DNA of 38,630 nt from Roseimaritima sediminicola (GTDB taxonomy: Bacteria; Planctomycetota; Planctomycetia; Pirellulales; Pirellulaceae): assembly GCF_009618275.1 (NCBI RefSeq), contig NZ_WIAD01000056.1, positions 1-38,630 on the forward strand, written 5' to 3'. Below the pieces are notes generated by a model. The model saw only the letters and a program-made list of their open reading frames with translations. It had not been told where the DNA came from and did not search any database. Position numbers and translations under genes: made by a program. Below, piece by piece: positions 20,216 through 28,090 of the stretch; the first letter of the stretch is position 1, and every line of letters starts with the position of its first letter.

Positions 20216-20426
20216 CCGCGAAGCAGGCGATCGCCTATCGGCCGTCGACCGGCGCAGGGCGGTATCATAGACAGAGCATCGCCGGGCAGGTTCGCCCGGA
20301 CGCCGCCGCCCGCCATGGGGCGGGTCTCCCATAGGCCCCCGGTGCGCCACCGGTATCGGTTTGGTATGCTGTGGCGGAACCCTCTTTTTCCCACCTGTTC
20401 GACCCTTCCTTCTAACGCAAAGAGTG

Positions 20427-21713
20427 ATGCGCATGCGTGTTCGTAATGGATTAACCCGTCTGGTTGTCGCCGGTTTGTTTTGTGCGGCAACCCTCGTCAC
20501 CGTGTCGGCGGCAGATTGGCCAACCTTTCGAGGACCGGATCGCAGCGGCGTTTCGCCGGCCGATGGACTGCTGAGCAGTTGGCCTGAAGACGGACCGGAA
20601 CTGCTGTGGAAGAGTGCCGGGGCCGGCCGTGGCTATGCCAGTTTGGCGATCGCCGATGGCAAGATTTACACCCTGGGCGACGGGCTCTCGACCAACGACA
20701 ACGAGGACGAATACGTGGTCTGCTTTGATCAGGCCACCGGCAAGCAGCTCTGGGCGACCAAGACCGGCGAGCCCTGGAACAGCGGCAAACCCACGTGGCA
20801 GGGTTCGCGCAGCACGCCCACGGTCGATGGCGACCACCTGTACGTGCTCACGCCCCACGGCAAACTGTTTTGCTTGACCACCGAAGGCCAAGAGGTCTGG
20901 CAGCGAGACGTGAAAGAGGATTTCGGCGGCAAGAAAGCCGACAGCTGGGGGTACAGTGAATCGGTCACGATCGATGGCGACCGTTTGATCTGCACGCCCG
21001 GCGGCACCGAGAGCACGATGGTGGCCTTGAATAAACGCAGTGGCGAAACCATCTGGACCACCGCCCGCGAAGAGGATCGCGGCGCCGGACACGCTTCGAT
21101 CGTGATCGCCGATGTCGGCGGGACGAAAGTCTACGTCCAGACCACCGGCAGCGGTCCGATGGGCGTCCGCGCCGAGGACGGCAAACTGCTGTGGACCTAC
21201 GACATCCAACGCACCACCGCGGTGATCCCGACGCCGATCGTCCGCGACGATCTGGTCTTTGCCACGGCCGGTTACGGTACCGGCGGAGCCCTGCTGCGCC
21301 AGGTTCCCGATGGCAATGGCAAGGTCAGCGTGGAGGAAATCTATCCGCCCAATCCCAGCCTCGGTAACAAGCACGGCGGCGTGGTTCTGGTCGGCGATTA
21401 TCTCTATGGCGACACCGAAGACCGCGGCACGCCCTTCTGTGCGGAATTGATGACCGGCGAAGTGGAGTGGAAGTCGCGCGGCTCGGGACGTAACTCCGCC
21501 AGCGTCACCGCAGCCGATGGACACCTCTACTATCGCTTCAGTAACGGCGTCGTGGCGTTGGTCAAAGCCACGCCCGAAGGCTATGAAGAACAAGGCAGTT
21601 TCAAAGTGCCCGGCAGCGGCCAAAACCCCAGTTGGGCCCATCCAGTCGTGCTCGACGGCAAACTGTATCTTCGCGAAGGCGACACCGTGCTGTGCTACGC
21701 CGTCGGTAAATAG
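20427..21713 (+). CDS. secreted PQQ-like beta-propeller repeat protein
   Basis: A 428-residue beta-propeller of the PQQ-like/BamB-type repeat superfamily. The start MRMRVRNGLTRLVVAGLFCAA gives a signal peptide cleaved after VSA, so the mature protein would begin near ADWPTFRGPDRSG. Blade-like repeats recur: DGKIYTLGDG, DGDHLYVLTPHGKLFCL, DGDRLICTPGG, EDGKLLWTYD, DGKLYLREGDTVLCY. I see no cytochrome domain and no evidence of real PQQ binding. Proteins of this type are very common in planctomycetes and their role is unknown; a scaffold or binding role outside the cytoplasm is plausible. ATG 20433 is an alternative start. It appears to be a single-gene unit, followed 68 nt later by the MITE-like element. 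Confidence 0.88.
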   Translation: MRMRVRNGLTRLVVAGLFCAATLVTVSAADWPTFRGPDRSGVSPADGLLSSWPEDGPELLWKSAGAGRGYASLAIADGKIYTLGDGLSTNDNEDEYVVCFDQATGKQLWATKTGEPWNSGKPTWQGSRSTPTVDGDHLYVLTPHGKLFCLTTEGQEVWQRDVKEDFGGKKADSWGYSESVTIDGDRLICTPGGTESTMVALNKRSGETIWTTAREEDRGAGHASIVIADVGGTKVYVQTTGSGPMGVRAEDGKLLWTYDIQRTTAVIPTPIVRDDLVFATAGYGTGGALLRQVPDGNGKVSVEEIYPPNPSLGNKHGGVVLVGDYLYGDTEDRGTPFCAELMTGEVEWKSRGSGRNSASVTAADGHLYYRFSNGVVALVKATPEGYEEQGSFKVPGSGQNPSWAHPVVLDGKLYLREGDTVLCYAVGK

Positions 21714-21780
21714 ACTTCGCTAGCAAACCGGTCCAAGGCGAGCGGCTGGGAGACGGACCCGTCGACCGGCCGCAGGCCAC

Positions 21781-21875
21781 TAAGCACGTCGCAACATTTC
21801 ATTCGGCTTTACCCTCCCGCTGCGCGGGAGGGTGTTGTCGCGAGGTTTCACCGAAAGATTCATGCCGACGTGCTA
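21781..21875 (-). mobile_element. MITE-like element, short variant (copy 2, inverted)
   Basis: A 95-bp element starting TAAGCACGTCG (21781-21791) and ending CGACGTGCTA (21866-21875), with one central hairpin CCCTCCCGC/GCGGGAGGG (21812-21832). Its reverse complement matches copy 1 (3856-4028) over the left end, the first hairpin and the right end, and lacks the two inner palindromes of copy 1. Like copy 1, it follows a stop codon on the plus strand (68 nt after the propeller gene). Confidence 0.7.
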
Positions 21876-22105
21876 GCATTTCTATCCCGCTCGACCGAGC
21901 CGTTTCGGGTTTGCCCGGTCGTGTGCGGTGGGATGCCGTTAATGCGGTGGTAGGGGTTGATCCGGATCTAACGGCGGCACAAGGTCCCTCCGTGTCGGTT
22001 TTACTGGCGGTTTAAATGCCGTTGGGGGTCGCTGTCTGTACGCAAGGTGAGTTGTGTACACATTCTGGTGTTTCTGCGGCACCCTCAGTTTCTTGCTGAA
22101 ATTGC

Positions 22106-22133
22106 TTGCCTAATCCTAAAAGTGAGCTAATAT
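22106..22133 (+). promoter_or_regulatory. candidate promoter for the exopolysaccharide operon
   Basis: TTGCCT (22106-22111), a 16-bp spacer, and TAATAT (22128-22133), each four of six to the sigma70 consensus. It lies about 115 nt before the first gene in the most AT-rich part of the gap. Found by eye. Confidence 0.3.
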
Positions 22134-22247
22134 GCGGGAGCTTTAACGAAATCTTAAGCGTCTTTTTGAGCTAGGTCGCTTGCCCTGAACGGGTGGAGTT
22201 GCCAACTAGGTCGAGTCGTTTTGCTGTAATACCCGAGGATTCCTCCA

Positions 22248-23780
22248 GTGACGCACCATCGAGACGCTTCTCTGGATTACGCGGAAGTCACCCCGGGGGA
22301 ATTGCTGTATCGCCTGTGGCGTCGCAAGCTGTGGGCCCTGGCCATTGTGGGGGTCTGTGCGGCAGCCAGTTGGGTTTATCTCCAGAATGCGGCTCGGCAG
22401 TACGCGATCGAAGCCAATCTGCTGCTGCAGCCCGGAGCCCATGGGTTGCGGGCGGCCAATCATCAGGACGGGCGGCCCGATGCCGAACTGATCGCGACGC
22501 ATTCGGAGATTTTGGCCAGCCAGCGACTGTCGAGGTTGGCGGTCGAAGCGTACCTCGAAACGGCGGACCTGCCGCCCGAGCGGTCGGCCGATCCGTTGCT
22601 CAAACCGCTGATGATTGCCGAGTTGACCGACCAGTTGACGGTTAAACGCGTGGTCGGCACCCGCATTCTGAACGTGTCGCTGCGGTGGCCCGATGCGTTG
22701 GAAGGCCAGCGACTGGTCGAGCATCTGTTTGCTTGCTACGAGTCGCTGCTGTTCGATTTGAACCAAGGTGGGCAGGTTGAAGCCCTGACGACGCTGACCG
22801 AGACCGAGCGCGAGCTGCGGGCGGAACTGGACCGTTTGGAGACGGATTACCGCACGCTGCGTCAAGAAAGCGACTTGGTGGGAGATCCCCAGACCGGCCC
22901 CCCCGTTCAACAGACTTTGCTGGACGAATTGGCCACGTCCTACGCCCAGATCCGCAGCCGCCGAATCGTGCTGGAGAACCGCTTGACGGCGCTGCAACAA
23001 GAACCGGCCGAGGTGCACGTCGCGCGGCGTCCGCCCTCAGCCGTGGAGGAAGCCGCCGTGGAGGAAGCCGCTGCTGCGGAAATCGCTGGACAGGGGGCCA
23101 CGGCGTTGGTCTCGGCTCGCCGCGAAATCGACGACGTCGACGACGACGCCAGCGAGTCGTTGGGCGCCCTGCAAATGCTCAGCGAGATCGACCTCCGCGG
23201 CTTGCAGGACCCGGCGGCGATCCAGCAAGAATTATTTCAAGCCGAAGTTCGGCGTCAGCAGCTGGTTCGCAAGTATCGCGGCAAGCACCCGGACCTGCAG
23301 GCCATCGAGAACCAGATCGCCGATTGGAAACAACGTTTAAAAAGTCTGGTCGATCAAGCCCCGATGACGCTCGAGCGCGAGCTGAGGGCGGCGTCGTTGC
23401 AGGAGGACCATTTAAAAACGCTGTACGAACAGGAATTGGCCCAGGCCAAGCAGTTGGACGCCGATCGGCTGGAGCAACAGCAGATGCTGTCGCGGATCGA
23501 GGAGGTGCAGACGCTGCACAACGCGATCCTCAGCCAATTGACGCAGTTGCGGCTGAACAACCAGGTCACCACCGAAGGCGGAGCGGATCTGCGGGTCACG
23601 GTTTTGGACGCGGCCGAACCGGCCCTCAAACCAGCCTGGCCGAATGACAAGTTGGTACTAGGAGGCGGACTAATGATTGGCATGTTGGGCAGTTCGATGC
23701 TGACGTTGATACCGTTGCGGAGACGTGAAGACGTCGCCCCGGCCTCCGAAGAGCGGAGTCCGGCGTCATGTTCCGAGTGA
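22248..23780 (+). CDS. Wzz/GumC-like polysaccharide chain-length determinant
   Basis: A 510-residue inner-membrane protein of the polysaccharide co-polymerase type, which sets polymer length. It has an N-terminal membrane segment (about 29-45), a long periplasmic part with coiled coils (VEALTTLTETERELRAELDRLE type; RKYRGKHPDLQAIENQIADWKQRL, a GumC-like signature), and a C-terminal membrane segment (about 471-495). There is no Walker-type tyrosine kinase domain after it, unlike Wzc or EpsB fusions. The start is GTG 22248 with GAGGA 8 nt upstream. Two 15-bp repeats (23040-23069) code AVEEA-AVEEA. It overlaps the next gene by 13 nt and begins the exopolysaccharide operon. Confidence 0.88.
   Translation: MTHHRDASLDYAEVTPGELLYRLWRRKLWALAIVGVCAAASWVYLQNAARQYAIEANLLLQPGAHGLRAANHQDGRPDAELIATHSEILASQRLSRLAVEAYLETADLPPERSADPLLKPLMIAELTDQLTVKRVVGTRILNVSLRWPDALEGQRLVEHLFACYESLLFDLNQGGQVEALTTLTETERELRAELDRLETDYRTLRQESDLVGDPQTGPPVQQTLLDELATSYAQIRSRRIVLENRLTALQQEPAEVHVARRPPSAVEEAAVEEAAAAEIAGQGATALVSARREIDDVDDDASESLGALQMLSEIDLRGLQDPAAIQQELFQAEVRRQQLVRKYRGKHPDLQAIENQIADWKQRLKSLVDQAPMTLERELRAASLQEDHLKTLYEQELAQAKQLDADRLEQQQMLSRIEEVQTLHNAILSQLTQLRLNNQVTTEGGADLRVTVLDAAEPALKPAWPNDKLVLGGGLMIGMLGSSMLTLIPLRRREDVAPASEERSPASCSE
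23040..23069. repeat. 15-bp in-frame tandem repeat, 2 copies
   Basis: GCCGTGGAGGAAGCC occurs twice in perfect tandem (23040-23054, 23055-23069), coding AVEEA twice in the periplasmic part of the Wzz-like protein. Confidence 0.8.
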
Positions 23781-24409
23781 TCCCCGGCCGCAATCCGCCG
23801 CCGATTCGCCGGCCGTCCCGCCGGATCAAGCGAGGTCTGGATGTCCTGTTGATCGTGTTGGCCGCCCCGTTGGTACTTCCGCTGCTGGGCCTGTGCGCGG
23901 TGGCCATCCTGATCGAGACCGGCCGGCCGGTGTTCTTTTTTCAGGACCGCACCGGCGTCGGCGGACGTCGCTTTCGGATGTTCAAGTTCCGCACGATGGT
24001 TCCGAACGCGGAACAAATGAAGCACGAACTGGCGCATCTGAACGAATTAACTTGGCCCGATTTCAAGATCAGCGATGATCCGCGCGTGACCCGTGTGGGG
24101 CGCTTCCTGCGGCGCAGCAGCCTGGACGAATTACCGCAACTGATCAACGTGCTGAAGGGAGACATGTCGTTGGTGGGACCACGGCCGACTTCGTTTGCCG
24201 CCGAGACCTACCAGTTGTGGCACACCGAACGTCTGGAAGTGACTCCGGGCGTGACCGGACTGTGGCAGATCAGCGGCCGCAGCGATGTCGACTTCGACGA
24301 CCGCGCCCGGCTGGATATTGAATACATCGAGAATCAATCGCTGCTGTACGACCTGTCGATTCTGCTGCGGACCGTCACCGCGATCGTCAGCAAACGCGGT
24401 GCGTACTAA
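23768..24409 (+). CDS. priming sugar-phosphate transferase (undecaprenyl-phosphate hexose-1-phosphate transferase)
   Basis: Transfers a sugar-1-phosphate from a nucleotide sugar to undecaprenyl phosphate and so starts each repeat unit. The 213-residue product is the minimal monotopic form: one hydrophobic segment (about 24-50), then FFFQDRTGVGGRRFRMFKFR, the catalytic Asp120-Glu121 in SSLDELPQL, SLVGPRP (134-140), and the C-terminal PGVTGLWQISGRSDVDFDDR. This form lacks the multi-pass N-terminal half of WbaP. It starts inside the wzz-like gene (13-nt overlap), implying coupled translation. The sugar cannot be told. Confidence 0.92.
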   Translation: MFRVIPGRNPPPIRRPSRRIKRGLDVLLIVLAAPLVLPLLGLCAVAILIETGRPVFFFQDRTGVGGRRFRMFKFRTMVPNAEQMKHELAHLNELTWPDFKISDDPRVTRVGRFLRRSSLDELPQLINVLKGDMSLVGPRPTSFAAETYQLWHTERLEVTPGVTGLWQISGRSDVDFDDRARLDIEYIENQSLLYDLSILLRTVTAIVSKRGAY

Positions 24410-24441
24410 ACCAGACCACCACCACGAGTTCGGGCGGCGCC

Positions 24442-25401
24442 ATGAAACGACTTCAGCTTTCCATTCTGATGCTGTTTGGATGGTTTTTCGTTTTCTACAA
24501 CATCGAACGACTATTCGAACCGATCAACCTCGCTTCGTTCGTCTACCTGCTGGCACCGGCATGCGGGATGGTTCTGTTGGCGGTGCCGCGGTTGTACCGC
24601 ATGCCGCCCGCATTGTTTCTTCCCGTAGCGCTCGTGGCGGTGGTCGTCCTCCGCAGTGCGTTCGGGTACCGGCTCGATGGGGCCGCCTTCAGTTTGGCGG
24701 TGACCGAGACCGTGGCCGTGTGGATCACGCTGTGGCTGAGCGGACACCTGGCGCGCGGATTGGAGGAGTATCGCAGTGCCGCGGCGACCGCCATCTTTAG
24801 TCATGTGATGGATTGCCGGCCACTGGCGGAAGTGCAGAGCGAGATTGTGCGCGAGGTGCGCCGGGCGCGTCAGTACGATCGACCCATCGCCGTCTTGACA
24901 CTCCAGCCAGTCGACCAGGCGGCCAGCGATACCCTGGATCGGTTCAGCAACGATTTCAAGGAAGCTCTGCTGGAGCAGTACGTGTCCGCCCGCGTGGCTC
25001 GCTGTGTCAGCGAGCAACTGCGTCAATACGATATTCTGACCCAGTCCGACGACCGCTTGATCGCACTGTTGCCGGAGCTGAGTCGCGAAGAAGGACTCGC
25101 GATGGCGGCCCAGTTGCGAACGCAGATGCACGCCGAAATCGGCATCGATCTGCGGGTCGGTATCTCGATGTTTCCCGAAGACGAAATCACCGCGATCGGT
25201 CTGATCGAGCGAGCCGAAGCGGATGTCGAGGACGTGCTTCGCTCTGCCGAAAACTCGTCGCCGCTTGCAGCCCAAGAGGCCGCCCGGGATGCTCCAGACG
25301 ATCGGGCTGAGGGCGACGACCAGGACCACACCGCGCAGCTCCGAACTGGTTCCGCTTCCGGCCGCCCGCGTGGTGCCTATGCTCCCACGGTTGCCCGATG
25401 A
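24442..25401 (+). CDS. membrane protein with degenerate GGDEF-like domain
   Basis: A 319-residue protein: about four hydrophobic segments (7-24, 33-50, 56-72, 83-102), then a cytoplasmic region (about 120-270) with the outline of a GGDEF domain. The outline is EVRRARQYDRPIAVLTLQP, then LRQYDILTQSDDRLIALLPE, then LRVGISMFPED and a helix with ERAEADVEDVL. At the place of the GG(D/E)EF signature it has SDDRL (202-206), and the substrate-binding Asp/Asn pattern is not evident. It is therefore unlikely to make cyclic di-GMP; it may be a nucleotide sensor or scaffold for the polymer machinery. The C-terminal 45 residues are acidic and low-complexity. Its ATGA overlap with the GT4 gene supports a role in the pathway. 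The domain call rests on pattern, not on an alignment. Confidence 0.75.
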   Translation: MKRLQLSILMLFGWFFVFYNIERLFEPINLASFVYLLAPACGMVLLAVPRLYRMPPALFLPVALVAVVVLRSAFGYRLDGAAFSLAVTETVAVWITLWLSGHLARGLEEYRSAAATAIFSHVMDCRPLAEVQSEIVREVRRARQYDRPIAVLTLQPVDQAASDTLDRFSNDFKEALLEQYVSARVARCVSEQLRQYDILTQSDDRLIALLPELSREEGLAMAAQLRTQMHAEIGIDLRVGISMFPEDEITAIGLIERAEADVEDVLRSAENSSPLAAQEAARDAPDDRAEGDDQDHTAQLRTGSASGRPRGAYAPTVAR

Positions 25402-26879
25402 ACCCGGCTTCGACGCTCTCCGCCGCAACGCCCTCGTCCCGCGCCGACTCGTCCCGCGCCGACTCGTCCCGCGCCGACTCGGCCAGCAACACGTCGGCCA
25501 GCAACACGTCGGCCCGTGCCCAGCCGCCTGCGCCACCGGTGCGCACAGTGGCCTATGTGATGTCGCGCTTTCCCAAGCTGACCGAGACGTTCGTCTTGTT
25601 TGAGATCCTCGCGGTCGAGAAACAGAAGGTTGCGGTCGAGGTGTATCCACTGTTGGGCAAAGCCGTCAGTGGCCAGGAGGTGGCCGGGGCGGGGCTGTGG
25701 CGCAAGTGGCGCGAGCACCGTCGGGCTCCGGCTCGGCCCGCCCTGATGCACGAGGAGGCTCGCCCCTATGTGGCCCGCGCTCATTACCACGGTTTCCTCA
25801 GCACCGCCATCGTGTGGGCCAACATGCTCTCGATGCTGCGGCACCCACGACGGTACTTCGGCGCGTTGGCGGGGCTGATCCGCGGCACCTGGGGCAATCG
25901 CAACTATTTATTCGGCGGCTTGGCGGCTTTTCCAAAAACCGTCTTCTTCGCTCGCCAAATGCAGCGTGACGGCGTCCAGCACGTGCACGCGCATTTTGCC
26001 AACCATCCCGCCGCGGCCGCCTACGTCATCCATCGCTTGACCGGCATCCCCTACAGCTTCACCGCTCATGGCTCGGACCTTCATCGCCATCAACACATGC
26101 TGGGCACCAAGGTTCGCGGCGCCGCGTTCGTGGTCACGATCTCCGAGTACAACCGACGCGTGATCCTCGAACACTGTGATCCGGCGGACGCTGAAAAAGT
26201 GCGGGTCCTTCACTGTGGCGTCGATCTGCATCACTTTTCTCCAGCGGAGCGTCGACGCGAATCGAACGAACCGCTGCAGATCGTTTGTGTGGGCACCTTG
26301 CACGAGGTTAAAGGTCAAGCGTACCTGCTGCGTGCTGTGGCGGGGCTGCGACTACGCGGACTCGCCTGTCGGCTGGATTTGATCGGTGACGGTGCGGATC
26401 GCGATATGCTCGAGCGTTTGGCTGCGGAGCTGGGCTTGGTGGACTGCGTGCGTTTTCTTGGCGTCCAGTCTCGCGCTTCTTTGCTGCAGCGGTTGCGGGC
26501 GGCCGACGTGTTGGTCGCGCCCAGCGTGCCCAGCAGCGACGGTCGCCGCGAGGGCATCCCGGTTGTGTTGATGGAAGGTATGGCATGCGGATTGGCTGTG
26601 GTGGCCAGCCGGTTGTCGGGAATTCCCGAACTGATCAACAGCGACCGCGTGGGATGCCTGTGCGAGCCCAAGGATGTGGACGCTCTGACGGAAACGCTGC
26701 AGCGTTTGGCCGCCGATGACGCTCTGCGGCTTCGTCTGGGAACGGCCGCTCGGCAGCGGATTGAGACGGCTTTCTCGGTCGATGCGAACGCGGCCAAACT
26801 GATCGATATGTTTCACGACGCGGCCGGAATTCCTTCCGCGGAACCGTCCCCTGCGACCCTTAACGGTGACCCGGATTGA
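25398..26879 (+). CDS. glycosyltransferase family 4 (GT-B fold)
   Basis: Adds a sugar from a nucleotide donor to the growing lipid-linked repeat unit. In the 493-residue product the N-lobe has YVMSRFPKLTETFV and HVHAHFANHPA...FTAHGSDLH. The C-lobe has IVCVGTLHEVKG and the donor-binding EX7E motif EGIPVVLME (Glu385, Glu393), followed by GLAVVASRLSGIPELI. These are standard GT4 marks. The first 45 residues are a Ser/Ala/Asp/Asn-rich extension made of five 15-bp repeats (25434-25508) and are not needed for the fold. The ATG overlaps the upstream stop by 4 nt; a later start is possible, but no good alternative is visible before the fold begins near PPVRTVAYVMS. Confidence 0.9.
   Translation: MNPASTLSAATPSSRADSSRADSSRADSASNTSASNTSARAQPPAPPVRTVAYVMSRFPKLTETFVLFEILAVEKQKVAVEVYPLLGKAVSGQEVAGAGLWRKWREHRRAPARPALMHEEARPYVARAHYHGFLSTAIVWANMLSMLRHPRRYFGALAGLIRGTWGNRNYLFGGLAAFPKTVFFARQMQRDGVQHVHAHFANHPAAAAYVIHRLTGIPYSFTAHGSDLHRHQHMLGTKVRGAAFVVTISEYNRRVILEHCDPADAEKVRVLHCGVDLHHFSPAERRRESNEPLQIVCVGTLHEVKGQAYLLRAVAGLRLRGLACRLDLIGDGADRDMLERLAAELGLVDCVRFLGVQSRASLLQRLRAADVLVAPSVPSSDGRREGIPVVLMEGMACGLAVVASRLSGIPELINSDRVGCLCEPKDVDALTETLQRLAADDALRLRLGTAARQRIETAFSVDANAAKLIDMFHDAAGIPSAEPSPATLNGDPD
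25434..25508. repeat. 15-bp in-frame tandem repeats, 3 + 2 copies
   Basis: TCGTCCCGCGCCGAC is repeated perfectly three times (25434-25478, peptide SSRAD), followed directly by two perfect copies of TCGGCCAGCAACACG (25479-25508, peptide SASNT). Perfect identity suggests recent expansion. Confidence 0.9.
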
Positions 26880-28048
26880 TGCTATTGGTCAAGCTGCTAT
26901 TGTTCTTCGCCGTGCTGACGATCCTTTACACCTATGTGGGGTTTCCGCTGCTGGTGGTGCTGCGCGGGCGGCTGCTGCGGCGGCCGATCAAGGTCGCGCC
27001 GATCACGCCCCAAGTTACCTTGATCGTCGCGGCGCATAACGAACAAGACAGTATCGAAGCCAAGCTGCAGAATGTTTTGCAGTTGGATTATCCGCGCGAC
27101 CGCTTGCAGGTGTTGGTGGCCTCGGACGGTTCGGACGACCAAACCAATGAGATTGTCGGGCAGTACGCTTCACATGGTATCCAGTTGTTGGCACTGCCGC
27201 GGCTGGGAAAAGCCGGCGCGCTCAACGCGGCGGTTGCCAAAGCCAAAGGCGACGTGTTGGTTTTTTCGGATGCCAACAGCATGTACGCTCCCGACGCGAT
27301 TCGGCAACTGGTCGCACCCCTGGCGGATCCGACCGTAGGCGGCGTGGCCGGCGACCAACGCTATCGCAAGACGACCCAAGCCGCCGGCAGCGACCAGGGC
27401 GAACACACCTACTGGAACTTCGACCGCCAGATGAAACGCTGGCAGAGCGAGGCCGGACATGTGATCTCTGCGACCGGAGCGATCTACGCGATTCGCCGCA
27501 GTTTGTTCTGCCAGGTGCCCGATGGGGTAACCGACGATTTTATTACCAGCACCCGAGTGATCGCCCAAGGATACCGCTTGGTGTTTGCGGCCGCGGCGGC
27601 TGCCTACGAGCCGGCGGCGGCGTCCAGCGGCGTTGAGTTTGGTCGCAAAGTGCGGGTTATGACACGTGGGCTGCGCGGCGTGGTCCTGGTGCGGCAATTA
27701 TTGAACCCGCTGCGATACGGTTTCTACTCGTTGCAATTATTTTCGCATAAGGTCTTGCGCCGCTTGATGGTCCTGCCACTGGTGGCCATCTATGGGCTCA
27801 GCGGTGCGTTGGTCTTTCAAGGCTGGCCCTACGCCGCGTTGTTTGGGCTGCAGAGCCTGTTTTATGGCATGGCGGCCGTGGGATGGCTGATGCGCAAGCA
27901 CTCGCTGGGACGACACAAAGCGTTCGCCTTGCCGGCGTATTTCTGTCTGGTCAATGCGGCCGCGTTGGTCGCATTTATTAATATCCTGCGCGGCCATCGA
28001 ATCGATCGTTGGGAACCAAAACGCAGCGTCGAAACCGCTCCCGTGTGA
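26879..28048 (+). CDS. glycosyltransferase family 2 (GT-A fold), membrane-associated
   Basis: A 389-residue processive-type GT2. The N-terminal membrane segment (about 5-28) is followed by the GT-A domain: VTLIVAAHNEQDSI, DGSDDQT (83-89) for nucleotide binding, RLGKAGALNAAV, the metal-binding FSDAN (129-133), and a catalytic-region VTDDF. C-terminal hydrophobic segments follow after about 260 (LMVLPLVAIYGLSGALVF and others). The overlap is TGATG, so ATG 26879 fits best; the in-frame TTG at 26876 is an alternative. The donor sugar is unknown. It follows the GT4 gene with coupled translation. Confidence 0.9.
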   Translation: MLLVKLLLFFAVLTILYTYVGFPLLVVLRGRLLRRPIKVAPITPQVTLIVAAHNEQDSIEAKLQNVLQLDYPRDRLQVLVASDGSDDQTNEIVGQYASHGIQLLALPRLGKAGALNAAVAKAKGDVLVFSDANSMYAPDAIRQLVAPLADPTVGGVAGDQRYRKTTQAAGSDQGEHTYWNFDRQMKRWQSEAGHVISATGAIYAIRRSLFCQVPDGVTDDFITSTRVIAQGYRLVFAAAAAAYEPAAASSGVEFGRKVRVMTRGLRGVVLVRQLLNPLRYGFYSLQLFSHKVLRRLMVLPLVAIYGLSGALVFQGWPYAALFGLQSLFYGMAAVGWLMRKHSLGRHKAFALPAYFCLVNAAALVAFINILRGHRIDRWEPKRSVETAPV

Positions 28049-28090
28049 ACCGACTGCATCGGTGTTGATCTCGCTCCTGCTGAACTGACC

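Larger units (their letters stand above)
21714..22247. other. gene-free region upstream of the exopolysaccharide operon
   Basis: It contains the short MITE-like copy at 21781-21875 and a candidate promoter at 22106-22133. It is more AT-rich than its surroundings from about 22070 on, as expected for a promoter region. I see no coding frame of interest. Confidence 0.5.

Noticed and set aside
22078-22100. Possible sigma54 promoter (GGCACCC...TTGCT) before the exopolysaccharide operon
   Set aside because: The spacing between the GG and GC elements is 15 rather than the required 10 bases.
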